Made by a program: the position numbers and the translations under genes
The notes under the pieces: model-generated
Told to the model about the DNA's origin: nothing
The model's database searches: none
Seen by the model: only the letters and a program-made list of their open reading frames with translations
Assembly (NCBI GenBank): GCA_004213885.1
Contig: SGYL01000005.1
Location: forward strand, 1-64,000
Source of the DNA: Alphaproteobacteria bacterium
GTDB taxonomy: Bacteria; Pseudomonadota; Alphaproteobacteria; Puniceispirillales; Marisalimonadaceae
Length of the DNA stretch: 64,000 nucleotides
Direction: 5' to 3'
Part shown: in pieces, positions 18,895 through 28,568 of the stretch
Position numbering within the stretch: position 1 is the stretch's first letter
Layout: every line of letters begins with the position of its first letter

Positions 18895-19293
18895 TTAAAT
18901 ATTTTTTAAATGATCAAGCTCTAAATCAAAATCTTTATACCCTTGGTAAATTAATTTCATATAAGTATTAGATGGCTTTAATAACTTATTTGAATTCATA
19001 ATATATGTCATTGTTTTAATTGAATTATATTTGAAATATATTTTTGAATATAATTTTGGAAAATCCTCATATACATCTAACTCTTTTTCACAATGTTTTG
19101 TGATTTTCCATAAACCTATTGGAACAAAACTCTTATTATTTTTTATAATGTTAGCATATCTATTAAAAACTAATTTCCATCCAAAAAGTTTATTAACTCT
19201 AATTCCATTTAGATAAAATACAGGTTTAGCTCTTGGACATCGTGATCTCATTAGTTTAAAGTTTAAATTTGATCCATAAGCAATATAATACAT
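18895..19293 (-). CDS. Gamma-glutamylcyclotransferase-fold (AIG2-like) protein
   Basis: 132 residues. YGSNL at 6-10 is the substrate-binding motif of the fold, and E76 in VYEDFP is at the position of the catalytic acid. Family members form 5-oxoproline from gamma-glutamyl amines. It overlaps the DUF924 gene start or stop by one base, suggesting cotranslation. Confidence 0.78.
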   Translation of the reverse strand: MYYIAYGSNLNFKLMRSRCPRAKPVFYLNGIRVNKLFGWKLVFNRYANIIKNNKSFVPIGLWKITKHCEKELDVYEDFPKLYSKIYFKYNSIKTMTYIMNSNKLLKPSNTYMKLIYQGYKDFDLELDHLKNI

Positions 19294-19832
19294 TAAAAAG
19301 AACTTCCTGGTGTTTTTAAAAAAGTTAACTCCTCATCAGTTGATTTTCTATTTAAAATTTTATTCCTATGAGGAAATCTTCCAAACTTTCTAATAATGTT
19401 AAAATGCTTAAGAGCAGAACCAAAATTTTCTTTTATCCCCAAATTACTATACAGATTTAATGAAATAATTTGGTCTTCAAAAATTTTACTATGCATAAAT
19501 GGCATAAAAGCAAATATTTTTTCATTTTTATTAAACTTTTGATAAAGACCTAAATGCATTATCTCTTTTGATAAAAAAAGAGCCAAATGATCTGAATTAA
19601 AAGCTTCTGGTTTATTTCTAAAAATATTTCGGGAAAATTGGTCAATCACTATTATTTCAGCTAATCTACCTTTTTCACATGTTTGCCAAGATGTAAGCTG
19701 ACATTTAATCGCAAGAGAATGAATGTTTAAAAATCTACATCTAAGAAGATCGTCAAATTTTTTATTTTTTTTCCACCATTGTTTAGGTTCAATTTCATGA
19801 AACCAAAAAGTAAGAATATCATTAAAATGCAA
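19293..19832 (-). CDS. DUF924 family protein
   Basis: 179 residues. The start ILTFWFHEIEPKQWWKK and the block IIVIDQFSRNIFRNKPEAF are the hallmarks of DUF924, a helical family of unknown biochemical role found in proteobacteria and eukaryotes. It is upstream of, and coupled to, the AIG2-like gene. Confidence 0.85.
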   Translation of the reverse strand: MHFNDILTFWFHEIEPKQWWKKNKKFDDLLRCRFLNIHSLAIKCQLTSWQTCEKGRLAEIIVIDQFSRNIFRNKPEAFNSDHLALFLSKEIMHLGLYQKFNKNEKIFAFMPFMHSKIFEDQIISLNLYSNLGIKENFGSALKHFNIIRKFGRFPHRNKILNRKSTDEELTFLKTPGSSF

Positions 19833-19884
19833 GTTTTATTTCCAAATTTTTGTTCAAATATCTAAGAGACGGTTACCCAACCAA

Positions 19885-21063
19885 TCAAATTTCGAAAAAT
19901 TCAAATTGAGTTTTATTTTTATTAATATAACTCCAATCGTAGACTACACCAAGCCCCTCACCCTCAGGAACATCTACAAACCCATTGTCATCAACACAAT
20001 CAAGCATATCGCTATATCCACATAAGTATATGGGCGGTATAGCATTATCACAGTCTGGACCAACTAAAGCTACCTCGTAGTAATTTGTATTTCTAATTGC
20101 AGACATCATAATTCTGTGAGCTGGTCCACAAGCATGTATCTCAACATCAACACCTAAAGATTCTGCTAGATGCGCGATCTTCATTCCTCCTGTTATCCCC
20201 ATATCATATTCAGGATCCATTCTTAAAAAATCTGTTCCTCCTGCTAAAATAAAATCTGCTTTAGGCTCTACACCTCTAACATGTTCTGTTTGAAGTATTG
20301 GAGTTTTTATAAAACTTCTTAGCTTTTTATGACCAAAAGCTGACACACCAGAATCTCTATATGGATCCTCAAGCCAAAAGTAATTTGCTTCATCACATGC
20401 TCTGCCAACAGCCAAAGCGTCCGCAAAAGTTCTTAATTCACAAGCAGGATCTAGCATTAAAGTCATTTTGTGACCAACTTTTTTTGCAACATGTAAAATA
20501 TTATCAATTTCTTCTTTGACATTTCCCTCATTCCAACCATGAATTTTGAAGGCTTTATATCCAATATCAAAGCATTTTTCAGCAAAGTCTGCATATGCTT
20601 CTTTGCAGTCTAATCCACCATTCCTATCTCCATGATATGTACTGGCATATGCTGGAAGTTTATTTTTAAAACCACCTAACAAATATTTTACTGAACATTT
20701 ATATTTTTTGCCAAACCAATCCCACAAAGCAATATCAATCGGTCCATGCCCCATATGATCAAATTGTCTTAATTCTCGCTTAAAATCATCATAAATGCCC
20801 TCTCTTTCTTCGGCATGTCTCCCAAGTAATTTAGGAGCAAGCATACATGATTGTGCAAAAGTTGAGGCTGTTGAACACCAGTGAGTAACATATTCACCAA
20901 CAGTTCCATCATCTGTAATTATTTTAATAGCAAACTTTTTTAATTCACTGACTTCACCTTTTGAATACCCAAAAGCACCTACACTATTAGCTCCAGTTAA
21001 ATTACCTAAATTATTAACAGGGAATTTAAATTCGTGAAGTTCAACTTTTTTAATTAATGTCAT
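19885..21063 (-). CDS. Mandelate racemase / muconate lactonizing enzyme family protein
   Basis: 392 residues, enolase superfamily. K173-x-H175 (FKIHGW) is the general base region, D205, E232 and E260 are the magnesium ligands (MLDPA, WLEDPY, TEH), and a histidine lies in EIHACGPAHR. Such enzymes dehydrate or racemise sugar acids or related carboxylates. Three bases separate it from the PhyH gene upstream. The three genes 19885-22848 form one operon, so the substrate is probably a modified sugar acid or similar carboxylate (inference). Confidence 0.86.
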   Translation of the reverse strand: MTLIKKVELHEFKFPVNNLGNLTGANSVGAFGYSKGEVSELKKFAIKIITDDGTVGEYVTHWCSTASTFAQSCMLAPKLLGRHAEEREGIYDDFKRELRQFDHMGHGPIDIALWDWFGKKYKCSVKYLLGGFKNKLPAYASTYHGDRNGGLDCKEAYADFAEKCFDIGYKAFKIHGWNEGNVKEEIDNILHVAKKVGHKMTLMLDPACELRTFADALAVGRACDEANYFWLEDPYRDSGVSAFGHKKLRSFIKTPILQTEHVRGVEPKADFILAGGTDFLRMDPEYDMGITGGMKIAHLAESLGVDVEIHACGPAHRIMMSAIRNTNYYEVALVGPDCDNAIPPIYLCGYSDMLDCVDDNGFVDVPEGEGLGVVYDWSYINKNKTQFEFFEI

Positions 21064-21066
21064 AAT

Positions 21067-21861
21067 TTAATTTTCATATACGACAGGAAAATCCTCAACA
21101 TCTAATTTATCTCCTGTATTTAACTTAATATGATCAAAAGGTGGTGAACCTTTACCTTTTCTATCAACAAAACGTGTCTTTTCACCAACACATCTTGCCG
21201 AAAAAACTCGTCTTCTTAAACTTTCATTAAAATTGGCGCTTGCACCATGAATTATTCTAAAATCAAAAGCTATTGCATCACCTGGCTCCATATCCCAAGC
21301 AAGAATACTGTAAGAATCTAAATTATTTTCAATATCTGGCATTTCTTCAGTGTTATCATTTTCATATAAATCATTTCCATTAAATCTTTTAGGTCTATGA
21401 ATTTTACCTGTTAAATGGGATTTAGATATGCACTTTAAACATATTTCTTTTGAAATTGGATCTAATGGTATCCAAAAACTTACATTTTGAACACCATCAA
21501 CACAATAATATGGAAGATCTTGATGCCATGGAGTAGCTAATGATGATCCAGGATCTTTTACTAAAACATGATCATGAAAAAAACGAGTAAATTGTGAATT
21601 CATTAAAGCCGAAGAAATTTTTCCGATATCAGAATTAAATATAAAATCTTTAAATTCATCAATTCTATTCCAGTTACATAAATCTTGAAAAAATTTTGCA
21701 GTACCATCTTCAGGTAAGTATGACCTTTCTCTTGGACTTGGATTTTTAATTAATTTTTCAATTCCAGTTTCTAAAGTTTCAACCCAATCAATGAAAACTC
21801 CTTTTAAAAGAATAGCACCGTCTTCTTTATAAGATTTAATCTGATTATTTGAGATGTCCAC
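21067..21861 (-). CDS. Phytanoyl-CoA dioxygenase (PhyH) family protein
   Basis: 264 residues. The iron ligands are H113-x-D115 (TPWHQDLPYY) and H205 (IIHGASANF), with SLRRRVFSAR supplying the 2-oxoglutarate arginine. It is the middle gene of a tight operon with an enolase-superfamily enzyme and an NAD-dependent epimerase. The three together look like a catabolic pathway starting with an oxidation. Confidence 0.84.
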   Translation of the reverse strand: MDISNNQIKSYKEDGAILLKGVFIDWVETLETGIEKLIKNPSPRERSYLPEDGTAKFFQDLCNWNRIDEFKDFIFNSDIGKISSALMNSQFTRFFHDHVLVKDPGSSLATPWHQDLPYYCVDGVQNVSFWIPLDPISKEICLKCISKSHLTGKIHRPKRFNGNDLYENDNTEEMPDIENNLDSYSILAWDMEPGDAIAFDFRIIHGASANFNESLRRRVFSARCVGEKTRFVDRKGKGSPPFDHIKLNTGDKLDVEDFPVVYEN

Positions 21862-22848
21862 TTAGTTAACCTTATTTATTTCTGGACAACGACCTAACTC
21901 TTTGAGTTGTTTAAAAGAATTATAAGTATCACTAATTCCTTCTTCAACAGAATATGAAGGGTAATTTCCTATTAATTTTCTGAGTGGTTCATCACTTAAA
22001 TCAGGTGGAAAAGGGAAATTTTGACCTGAACAAGTTACTTTTGCTTCAGGTTTAAGAGATTTTAATATAGAGATACCATTTTCAATAGTTTCACATTGAC
22101 CATTCAAATTAAAAACATAAGCTTTGGTAAATTCCTTCATTACAGAATAAATAAATGCTGAAGCCGCTTCACCTGCGTACAACCAGCTATATTTACCCTT
22201 ATACGGAATGTCATATTCTTCATCTAATGCCACTGATTGAATTGCTATTGTATTTTTTGAACTTACACCTTGATCTCTTGTTAATCCATAAACAATATTT
22301 GGTCTAATGCCAATTGAAGGTATTTGAAGGTCTGAATTATAAACATAAGCTGTATGTTCATTAGCTTGTTTATAAACACCATAAAATGTTTCTTTCCAAT
22401 TCCCGCCAGGAGGCATGCCTAAAGAGGCTACCGATGAAGCATAAACTATTCTTCTTAACCCAATCTCTCTGCAAACTTCAAATACATTAATTGTACCCTC
22501 AACATTTACTCTTGCACCTAAAGCAGGATCTGCTGCGCAAAAAGGCACTTGTAAACCTGCTAAGTGAATTATTGCAGAAGGATTATATTTTTTTACTAAA
22601 TTAAGAAGCTCAGGATAATTGGTAACATCATTTTTTTCCCAAGGAACTTTTTCTGCATCATCTCCCAATATCAAACTTAATCTTCTCTTTGATTCAGAAA
22701 GATCAAAACCTACACATGGGATTTTAGATTTGGTTAATATTGATAAAACCCAACTTCCAATACATCCACCAGCTCCTGTTACTATAATTGGAGTTTTAAA
22801 ATCATGCTCATTAATGATAAATTTACTTGTTAAAAAATCTAAACTCAT
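21862..22848 (-). CDS. NAD-dependent epimerase/dehydratase family protein
   Basis: 328 residues, extended SDR. GxxGxxG is seen as TGAGGCIGSW (24-33), and the catalytic YxxxK lies in FYGVYKQANEHTAY. It is the first gene of the three-gene cluster and directly abuts the PhyH gene. Substrate could be a uronate or aldonate, as in uronate dehydrogenase (inference). Confidence 0.82.
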   Translation of the reverse strand: MSLDFLTSKFIINEHDFKTPIIVTGAGGCIGSWVLSILTKSKIPCVGFDLSESKRRLSLILGDDAEKVPWEKNDVTNYPELLNLVKKYNPSAIIHLAGLQVPFCAADPALGARVNVEGTINVFEVCREIGLRRIVYASSVASLGMPPGGNWKETFYGVYKQANEHTAYVYNSDLQIPSIGIRPNIVYGLTRDQGVSSKNTIAIQSVALDEEYDIPYKGKYSWLYAGEAASAFIYSVMKEFTKAYVFNLNGQCETIENGISILKSLKPEAKVTCSGQNFPFPPDLSDEPLRKLIGNYPSYSVEEGISDTYNSFKQLKELGRCPEINKVN

Positions 22849-22895
22849 GCTTCACCTCAGTAAAATGATATATGTAAAATTAAATATATCCAATT

Positions 22896-23648
22896 CTAAT
22901 TTTTAAAATCTTTTACACATCTAAAACCAATATATACAGCTGACATATTTTTTGGTTTTATTGTGTTATAACCTTGAATCATTTGATTTTTTCCATACCA
23001 CCAAGATCCTCCCTTGGTGCCTTTGTAGGAATTATCATTTATATCAACCCATTCCCAAACATTTCCGCCCATATCATACAATCCATTAATCCCCTTTTTT
23101 GTTGAAGAAGTTGATACATGGCCATAACCACGTAACAAAAATTTAGAATATTTTGAAGGATAGTTAAAGTTACAATCATTCAAACAATTAAGACCTAATG
23201 TGTTTTCACCAGTTGGATATGGATAAGATTTTTTAAATTTATAACCATCTTTATTATTAATTCTAAACTCAGTATACGCAGCTAATTCCCATTCATTAAT
23301 TGTAGGAATCCTTTTTTTATTCCATTTACAATAATTTTCTGCTTCATTAAAATTGATATGAACAACTGGCTCATTATCTAAAGCTGCCAAACCATATGGC
23401 TTTTTCCAGTTCCATCCATTTTTTTGAACCCATCCATTTTCATACACAAGTCCACCTCCATTTTTTTCAGCCAAAGAGATAAATAATGTTTCTTTGGCAT
23501 AAACTTTAAATTCGCCAATAGTAACTTCTGTCTTATCAATTAAAAAATTTAAAATTTTCTGCATTGTTTTATCATCAGAATAAGTGATGCTAATGCTTAA
23601 AAAATAAGCCATAACAATAATCAAAATTTTTACAAATAAATTATGCAT
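22896..23648 (-). CDS. SUMF1/FGE-fold secreted protein
   Basis: 250 residues with a signal peptide (LIIVMAYFLSISITYS). The formylglycine-generating-enzyme fold is clear: EVTIGEFKVY, VVHINFNEAENYCKW, RIPTINEWELAA, NGLYDMGGNVWEW and a final IGFRCV. The segment TKGGSWWYGKN lacks the active-site cysteine pair of true FGE, so oxidation of sulfatase cysteines is unlikely. A binding or structural role is more probable. No sulfatase gene is in the window. Confidence 0.83.
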   Translation of the reverse strand: MHNLFVKILIIVMAYFLSISITYSDDKTMQKILNFLIDKTEVTIGEFKVYAKETLFISLAEKNGGGLVYENGWVQKNGWNWKKPYGLAALDNEPVVHINFNEAENYCKWNKKRIPTINEWELAAYTEFRINNKDGYKFKKSYPYPTGENTLGLNCLNDCNFNYPSKYSKFLLRGYGHVSTSSTKKGINGLYDMGGNVWEWVDINDNSYKGTKGGSWWYGKNQMIQGYNTIKPKNMSAVYIGFRCVKDFKN

Positions 23649-23734
23649 AAAATAACCTTAACTAAAAACTTTAAACATTCCAAATATGATTGATTTAAAA
23701 AATAATAAATCAATATGAATTAGACACTTTAATA

Positions 23735-24418
23735 TTATTTTTTTCTTCTATTTTTATTTAACAAAAATTTTATTGTAAGTGGTAAAATTCCAATTAGTGA
23801 AAAAGATATTAAAACTTGAAAAGAAAGGATATCTGAAAAAGAGTTTATTTTAGATAACTCATTACCCGCATTAACATAAACCAATGTTGCAGGAAACATT
23901 CCTAACATACTTACCCAAAAAAAAGTGCTTAATTTAATAGGCAATAATGATGTGACAATATTTACAACAAAAAAAGGGAAAACAGGAACCAACCTTAATG
24001 CAAAAATATAAAAAATTCCTTCATTAATAAATTCATTATTAATTGTAACTAATTGTTTTTTATATTTCTTTTGTATAAAGTCATAAAATAAAAATTTAGA
24101 TGTCAAAAAAGCAATTGATGCACCAACTGTGCTACATAAAGATACTATAAATGCTCCTAAGGTTAGCCCAAATATATATCCTGAGAGTAATGTTAACAAT
24201 GTAGCAAATGGTAAAGATAATGCTGAAGACATTATATAAATCAATGAAAATATTAAACTAAATAAAAGAACATTTTCTTTAAATAATAAACGAAAATTTA
24301 TTAAATTTTCCTTTACATAACCAAGTGTAAAAAAGTTTTTTAAATCACTAAATAAGAAAATAGATATTAAAATTAATATAAAGAAAATTATAATATATCT
24401 TAAATTTTTAAATGGCAT
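23735..24418 (-). CDS. TVP38/TMEM64 (VTT domain) membrane protein
   Basis: 227 residues with about five to six membrane segments. The VTT/SNARE-associated motif region reads LSGYIFGLTLGAFIVSLCSTVGASIAF, and RLVPVFPFFVVN follows. The family is related to DedA and is linked to lipid scrambling or polyprenyl-phosphate movement. An imperfect hairpin (ATTGATTT / AAATCAAT) lies upstream at 23690-23714. Confidence 0.84.
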   Translation of the reverse strand: MPFKNLRYIIIFFILILISIFLFSDLKNFFTLGYVKENLINFRLLFKENVLLFSLIFSLIYIMSSALSLPFATLLTLLSGYIFGLTLGAFIVSLCSTVGASIAFLTSKFLFYDFIQKKYKKQLVTINNEFINEGIFYIFALRLVPVFPFFVVNIVTSLLPIKLSTFFWVSMLGMFPATLVYVNAGNELSKINSFSDILSFQVLISFSLIGILPLTIKFLLNKNRRKK

Positions 24419-24435
24419 AAATGTTTCAACTCTAA

Positions 24436-24921
24436 TTAAACTGGTTTAATTTCATCATTAATTTTTATCTTACCTCCTTTTATTATTTTGCAGTTTAAAC
24501 CTGAACGGTTATAAAGAGGTAATAAGAGAGGTTTGTTAAGTAAGTCAGATAAATATTTGCAAGGGAAATTTAATCTTCCACCCTCTAAAATGACTTCACC
24601 AATTTGTATCCTTTTTCCCACTAAATAATTGAGCGGCACGCCCTGAGAAGTTAAATTTCTTCTATGCTCATTAGGTTTTAATATAATTTTATCTTTTTGC
24701 AATGGTGGTTGATTTTCTTTAAGGGCAATTAAAACCTCATTTTCAATTATCGTTACATCTCTGATGTCGGGGATATTTGAATACTTTCCTGTATTATTAA
24801 AATATCTATCGCCTTTAATTCCTTTTCCTTCTATCAAAATTGCTTCTTTAAGCTCTTTCATTTCTGAAGAAGCTTTTTCAGCTATATGTATAAATAATAA
24901 CTTTCCTGGACCCCAAATCAT
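24436..24921 (-). CDS. MOSC domain-containing protein
   Basis: 161 residues. The MOSC core is seen in IEGKGIKGDRYFN, RRNLTSQGVPLNYLVGK and the conserved Cys in LNFPCKYLS. MOSC domains receive sulfur as a Cys persulfide and are linked to molybdenum-cofactor enzymes and reduction of N-hydroxylated compounds. It follows the TVP38 gene closely on the same strand, but no functional link is evident. Confidence 0.83.
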   Translation of the reverse strand: MIWGPGKLLFIHIAEKASSEMKELKEAILIEGKGIKGDRYFNNTGKYSNIPDIRDVTIIENEVLIALKENQPPLQKDKIILKPNEHRRNLTSQGVPLNYLVGKRIQIGEVILEGGRLNFPCKYLSDLLNKPLLLPLYNRSGLNCKIIKGGKIKINDEIKPV

Positions 24922-25030
24922 AATTGAAAATAAATTAATTTATTTTTTTATTCAAGTTTCAAAAAATTAAGATATTTTTAATTTCTTAGTTAAGATTTAA
25001 TAAATTATTTAGATATGATAATTATAAAAT

Positions 25031-25930
25031 ATGAATAACAAAACTTGGTTACTTGTAATTTTGCTTGGCTTTATTTGGGGAAGTAGTTTTTTATTTACAG
25101 AAATTTTATTGAATTATATTAACCCAGTTTTAATTGTCTTTTTTAGAGTTTCACTAGCATCAATAATTTTAATTATTTATGTATTTTTTTTTACTAATTT
25201 AGAATTTAACTTTTCTAAAGAAATCCTTTTAACTTTTTTTACGATGGGATTATTAAATAATGTAATACCTTTTTTATTGATAGCATTTGCACAAGAAACA
25301 ATAACAGGTGGACTTGCCTCAATACTAAATGCAAATACTTCTTTTTTTACAATTTTTTTAGCATCTATTTTTCTTAAAGATGAAAAGTTAACTAATTATA
25401 GGCTACTTGGAATTATAATTGGGATAATTGGCGTAATTGTCATAGTTGGGATTGAAAATTTATCAAATATCAAAAATTATAATTTTGGAATAGTTTTAAT
25501 GTTATTTTCTTGCTTATCTTATTCATTTGCAGGCATCTTTGCAAAAATCAAACTCACAAATATACACCCTACTATTTCTGCAACAGCAATGCTGTCAATG
25601 AGTACCATTATTCTTTTTCCCTTTATAATTATATATAATGGCAATGAACTAATTAACATAAATTCTTCAGTTTTATATTATTCATGCATGTTTGCATTTA
25701 TTTGTTCTGTATTGGCTTATTTTTTATATTTCAAAATACTAGAAACTAATGGAGCTGGAAACTTGCTAATATGCACAATAATAATTCCTCCATCATCGAT
25801 TTTATTAAATGCTTTTTTTATCAATGAAATAATTAAAATTTATGAGTTGATTGGATTGATGATCATCACTACAGGTCTAATCATATTAGACGGGAGAATA
25901 ATAAATTTTATCAAAAATAAGTTTATTTAA
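25031..25930 (+). CDS. EamA-family (DMT superfamily) transporter
   Basis: 299 residues with ten hydrophobic segments in two EamA repeats. The first starts GFIWGSSFLFTEI and the second near GIVLMLFSCLSYSFAGIFAK. It is a likely exporter or importer of small metabolites; substrate unknown. It overlaps the convergent VOC gene by four bases. Confidence 0.85.
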   Translation: MNNKTWLLVILLGFIWGSSFLFTEILLNYINPVLIVFFRVSLASIILIIYVFFFTNLEFNFSKEILLTFFTMGLLNNVIPFLLIAFAQETITGGLASILNANTSFFTIFLASIFLKDEKLTNYRLLGIIIGIIGVIVIVGIENLSNIKNYNFGIVLMLFSCLSYSFAGIFAKIKLTNIHPTISATAMLSMSTIILFPFIIIYNGNELININSSVLYYSCMFAFICSVLAYFLYFKILETNGAGNLLICTIIIPPSSILLNAFFINEIIKIYELIGLMIITTGLIILDGRIINFIKNKFI

Positions 25931-26466
25931 GATTCGCTCAATTTTCTTATAGCTAAAGATACATCTACATCTTCAATATTTAAAGCACCTCTTTTAACTC
26001 TTAAGTTATGAGCCTTTTCAAGAACATTAGCATGAGAATAACCAAACGGCGGTTCAAATTTATAACTTGCTAATTCTATTAAAAGCCCTAATGGATCTCT
26101 AAAATATATTGAATCCATAAAACCCCTGTCCTTTATTCCAGTATTAGCAAATCCATTTTCAGAAAGATTTCTTTCTGCAACTCTTATTGTACTTTGGCTG
26201 ACCCAAAAAGCCACATGATGCAAAGATCCAATTTTATTTTCTAACTTAGTTTTATTTGGTTTTCTTTTTTCATCTGTAAAAACTGTTACTGTTGTTCCAT
26301 CTCCACAATCAAAATACAAATGATTAATATCATGGTCATCTAAATTAGGTTGTTCAAAAATAAATCTCATACCAAGAATATCTTGCCAAAAACTTATAGA
26401 AGTTTTTTTATCAGCGCCATTTAATGTGATGTGGTGTATTCCTTGAGCTTGTAATATGCTTTTCAT
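25927..26466 (-). CDS. VOC-family (glyoxalase/bleomycin-resistance fold) protein
   Basis: 179 residues from ATG 26466. An in-frame TTG seven codons upstream is less likely. GIHHITLNGAD, LHHVAFWV and a glutamate in LLIELASYKF give the metal-binding pattern of ring-cleaving dioxygenase-like VOC proteins. It precedes a run of genes on the same strand. The substrate is unknown. Confidence 0.8.
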   Translation of the reverse strand: MKSILQAQGIHHITLNGADKKTSISFWQDILGMRFIFEQPNLDDHDINHLYFDCGDGTTVTVFTDEKRKPNKTKLENKIGSLHHVAFWVSQSTIRVAERNLSENGFANTGIKDRGFMDSIYFRDPLGLLIELASYKFEPPFGYSHANVLEKAHNLRVKRGALNIEDVDVSLAIRKLSES

Positions 26467-26504
26467 AGTTTTAATAAACAAAATCAATATTTAAAAATAT
26501 AATC

Positions 26505-26780
26505 CTACTTTAGTTCAATTTCTATAAAACTGTAAGGAAATTTATTGTTATTAATGACGTTATGATTTACCCCCTTCTTCTTAAAATAACTTATTCCTTT
26601 TTTTAATTCTGAGAATGTAGTAGAACCATCCTCGTCGATGATTTTTAAAACCCCATCTTCCATTGGGACAACAACATAATCATATTCGTGAATATGTTGG
26701 CCTGTTTCTTCACCAGGCTCAAATATCCATTCAGTAACCCTAGTTCTAGAATTATCAATCATAACTTTAGATTTTGCCAT
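26505..26780 (-). CDS. Small cupin-domain protein
   Basis: 91 residues, a single conserved barrel. GEETGQHIHEYDYVVVPMEDG is cupin motif 1 (two His and a Glu/Asp) and KKGVNHNVIN is motif 2. Such proteins are dioxygenases, isomerases or ligand sensors. It lies 38 bases upstream of the VOC gene on the same strand, so the pair may be cotranscribed. Confidence 0.78.
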   Translation of the reverse strand: MAKSKVMIDNSRTRVTEWIFEPGEETGQHIHEYDYVVVPMEDGVLKIIDEDGSTTFSELKKGISYFKKKGVNHNVINNNKFPYSFIEIELK

Positions 26781-26931
26781 AATTTCATTTCCTTACTTAT
26801 TTCTATTTTAAATCTATAATTACTTATTTAAATATAAATTAATTAATATAAAATACATTAATGTCTAATAAACAAAAAAAGCCATTATTTGGATAGAATT
26901 ATTTTTTTGGGGATTATTTGTCCTTAAAGAT

Positions 26932-27711
26932 TTAATTTAATAACCAGTTAAGAAGATTTTTATTAAAATCCTCACTTTTTTCAACAGAAATATAATGTCC
27001 TGTTTTTTGAAAAATAATTTTATCAAAGCTATTTGTACAATTTTCTTTTACAAATTCAATATAAGGTATGTCAGATAGATTTCCTGTATTTATAAACATT
27101 CTTTTTCCAAATTTATTTATTGTGGTGCTTTGCATTAATAAAATTGGAACATTAAGTGACTTTAGGATAGGCTCTAAACAATGACCATCAAACCAAATTG
27201 CATTTCTTCTCAAAGTTTTAGAAATTTCAAATTTTATAGATAAAGCTCTTTTAACTACAAATTCCTTTAAGTTATCAAATTTACTAGAAAAAATCATTTC
27301 TGAAAACATTTCAGATAAAACATCCTCATATTTATTTTCTTTAATAGAGTTTTCAAATTTATTAATTATTTCAGAATAATTATTTTGATCGCAGAACTTA
27401 CTTCCATCAACTAAAACAAGTCCAATAGTTCTATTTTTTAAAAGGTTTGCCAAATAAACAGCTATTCTAGTACCCATGCTATGTCCAATAAACACTATAT
27501 TTTGTATATTATTTTTTATTATGAATTCTGCACAATCAAGAGATAATTGTTCTATACTAATAGGTAAATTATTGGAATTTTTATTGTCATGCCCCCTAAG
27601 TAATGGAATTTCAACTCTAAATTTGTCTTTAAAAAAAATAAATTGATTTTTCCAATCTTCTGGCCCCGAACAAAAACCATGTATAAAAAATAGACAATGT
27701 TTATTTTTCAT
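26932..27711 (-). CDS. Alpha/beta hydrolase
   Basis: 259 residues. Oxyanion region HGFCSG is near residue 11, nucleophile S78 in GHSMG, and the catalytic His is in TGHYISVEKSEDF near the C-terminus. The family includes esterases, MenH-like lyases and pimeloyl-ACP esterases. The specific substrate is not visible. Confidence 0.83.
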   Translation of the reverse strand: MKNKHCLFFIHGFCSGPEDWKNQFIFFKDKFRVEIPLLRGHDNKNSNNLPISIEQLSLDCAEFIIKNNIQNIVFIGHSMGTRIAVYLANLLKNRTIGLVLVDGSKFCDQNNYSEIINKFENSIKENKYEDVLSEMFSEMIFSSKFDNLKEFVVKRALSIKFEISKTLRRNAIWFDGHCLEPILKSLNVPILLMQSTTINKFGKRMFINTGNLSDIPYIEFVKENCTNSFDKIIFQKTGHYISVEKSEDFNKNLLNWLLN

Positions 27712-27794
27712 AAAACTTAATCATTTTTATTAAAACCATATCAATAACTAAATTATTAAAAATGTAATTGTATGTATCTTTTTAGTAGAATGTT

Positions 27795-28565
27795 TTATCT
27801 TCCCATCCAACCACCATCAACGGTAAGTATTTCACCATTAACATAATTAGACGCCTCAGAAGCTAAAAAAACTGAAGGACCAGCAAAATCACCTGGCGTA
27901 CCCCATCTTCCCTGAGGAATTCTCTCTAAAATAGCTTTATATCTAACTTCATCATTCCTTAAAGCTTCTGTATTATCTGTTGCTATATATCCAGGAGCAA
28001 TTGCATTAACGTTTATTCCTTTAGAGGCCCATTCATTTGCAAGTGCTTTTGTCAACTGCCCTATACCACCTTTAGAAGCAGCATATCCAGGAACAGTAAT
28101 TCCTCCTTGAAAAGTTAAAAGAGAAGCTATAAATATAATTTTCCCTGATCCTCTTTTAATCATTTCTTTTCCAATTTCTCTACTTAAAAGAAATTGAGAT
28201 GATAAATTAACCTCTATTACTTCATCCCACCACTCAGTGGGGTGATTTTCAGCTGCATTTCGTCTTATAGTTCCAGCGTTATTAATTAATATGTCTGGTA
28301 CAATTTTTTGATTTTTCAAATTTTTTACAAAATTAAGAAGTTCATCCCTTTTAGAAAAATCAACTTTATAACCTTTAAAATCTCTACCAATTTTTTTAAT
28401 AGAGGTTTCAACTTCGCTACCTGATGAAGATAATGACGCGCTTATTCCCAAAATATCAGCACCTGCACCAGCTAATGCTTCTGCTATTCCTCTACCTATA
28501 CCACGACTAGCACCAGTAACTAGAGCTAACTTTCCAGTTAAATCAAAAGACTTTAAAATTGACAT
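27795..28565 (-). CDS. SDR-family oxidoreductase, gluconate 5-dehydrogenase-like
   Basis: 256 residues. TGASRGIG at 17-24, NNAGTIRR, and the catalytic YAASK are all present. The ending IPQGRWGTPGDFAG and TVDGGW is typical of KduD / gluconate 5-dehydrogenase types. It follows the zinc alcohol dehydrogenase by three bases. The pair probably oxidises a sugar, polyol or sugar acid. Confidence 0.84.
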   Translation of the reverse strand: MSILKSFDLTGKLALVTGASRGIGRGIAEALAGAGADILGISASLSSSGSEVETSIKKIGRDFKGYKVDFSKRDELLNFVKNLKNQKIVPDILINNAGTIRRNAAENHPTEWWDEVIEVNLSSQFLLSREIGKEMIKRGSGKIIFIASLLTFQGGITVPGYAASKGGIGQLTKALANEWASKGINVNAIAPGYIATDNTEALRNDEVRYKAILERIPQGRWGTPGDFAGPSVFLASEASNYVNGEILTVDGGWMGR

Positions 28566-28568
28566 TAA

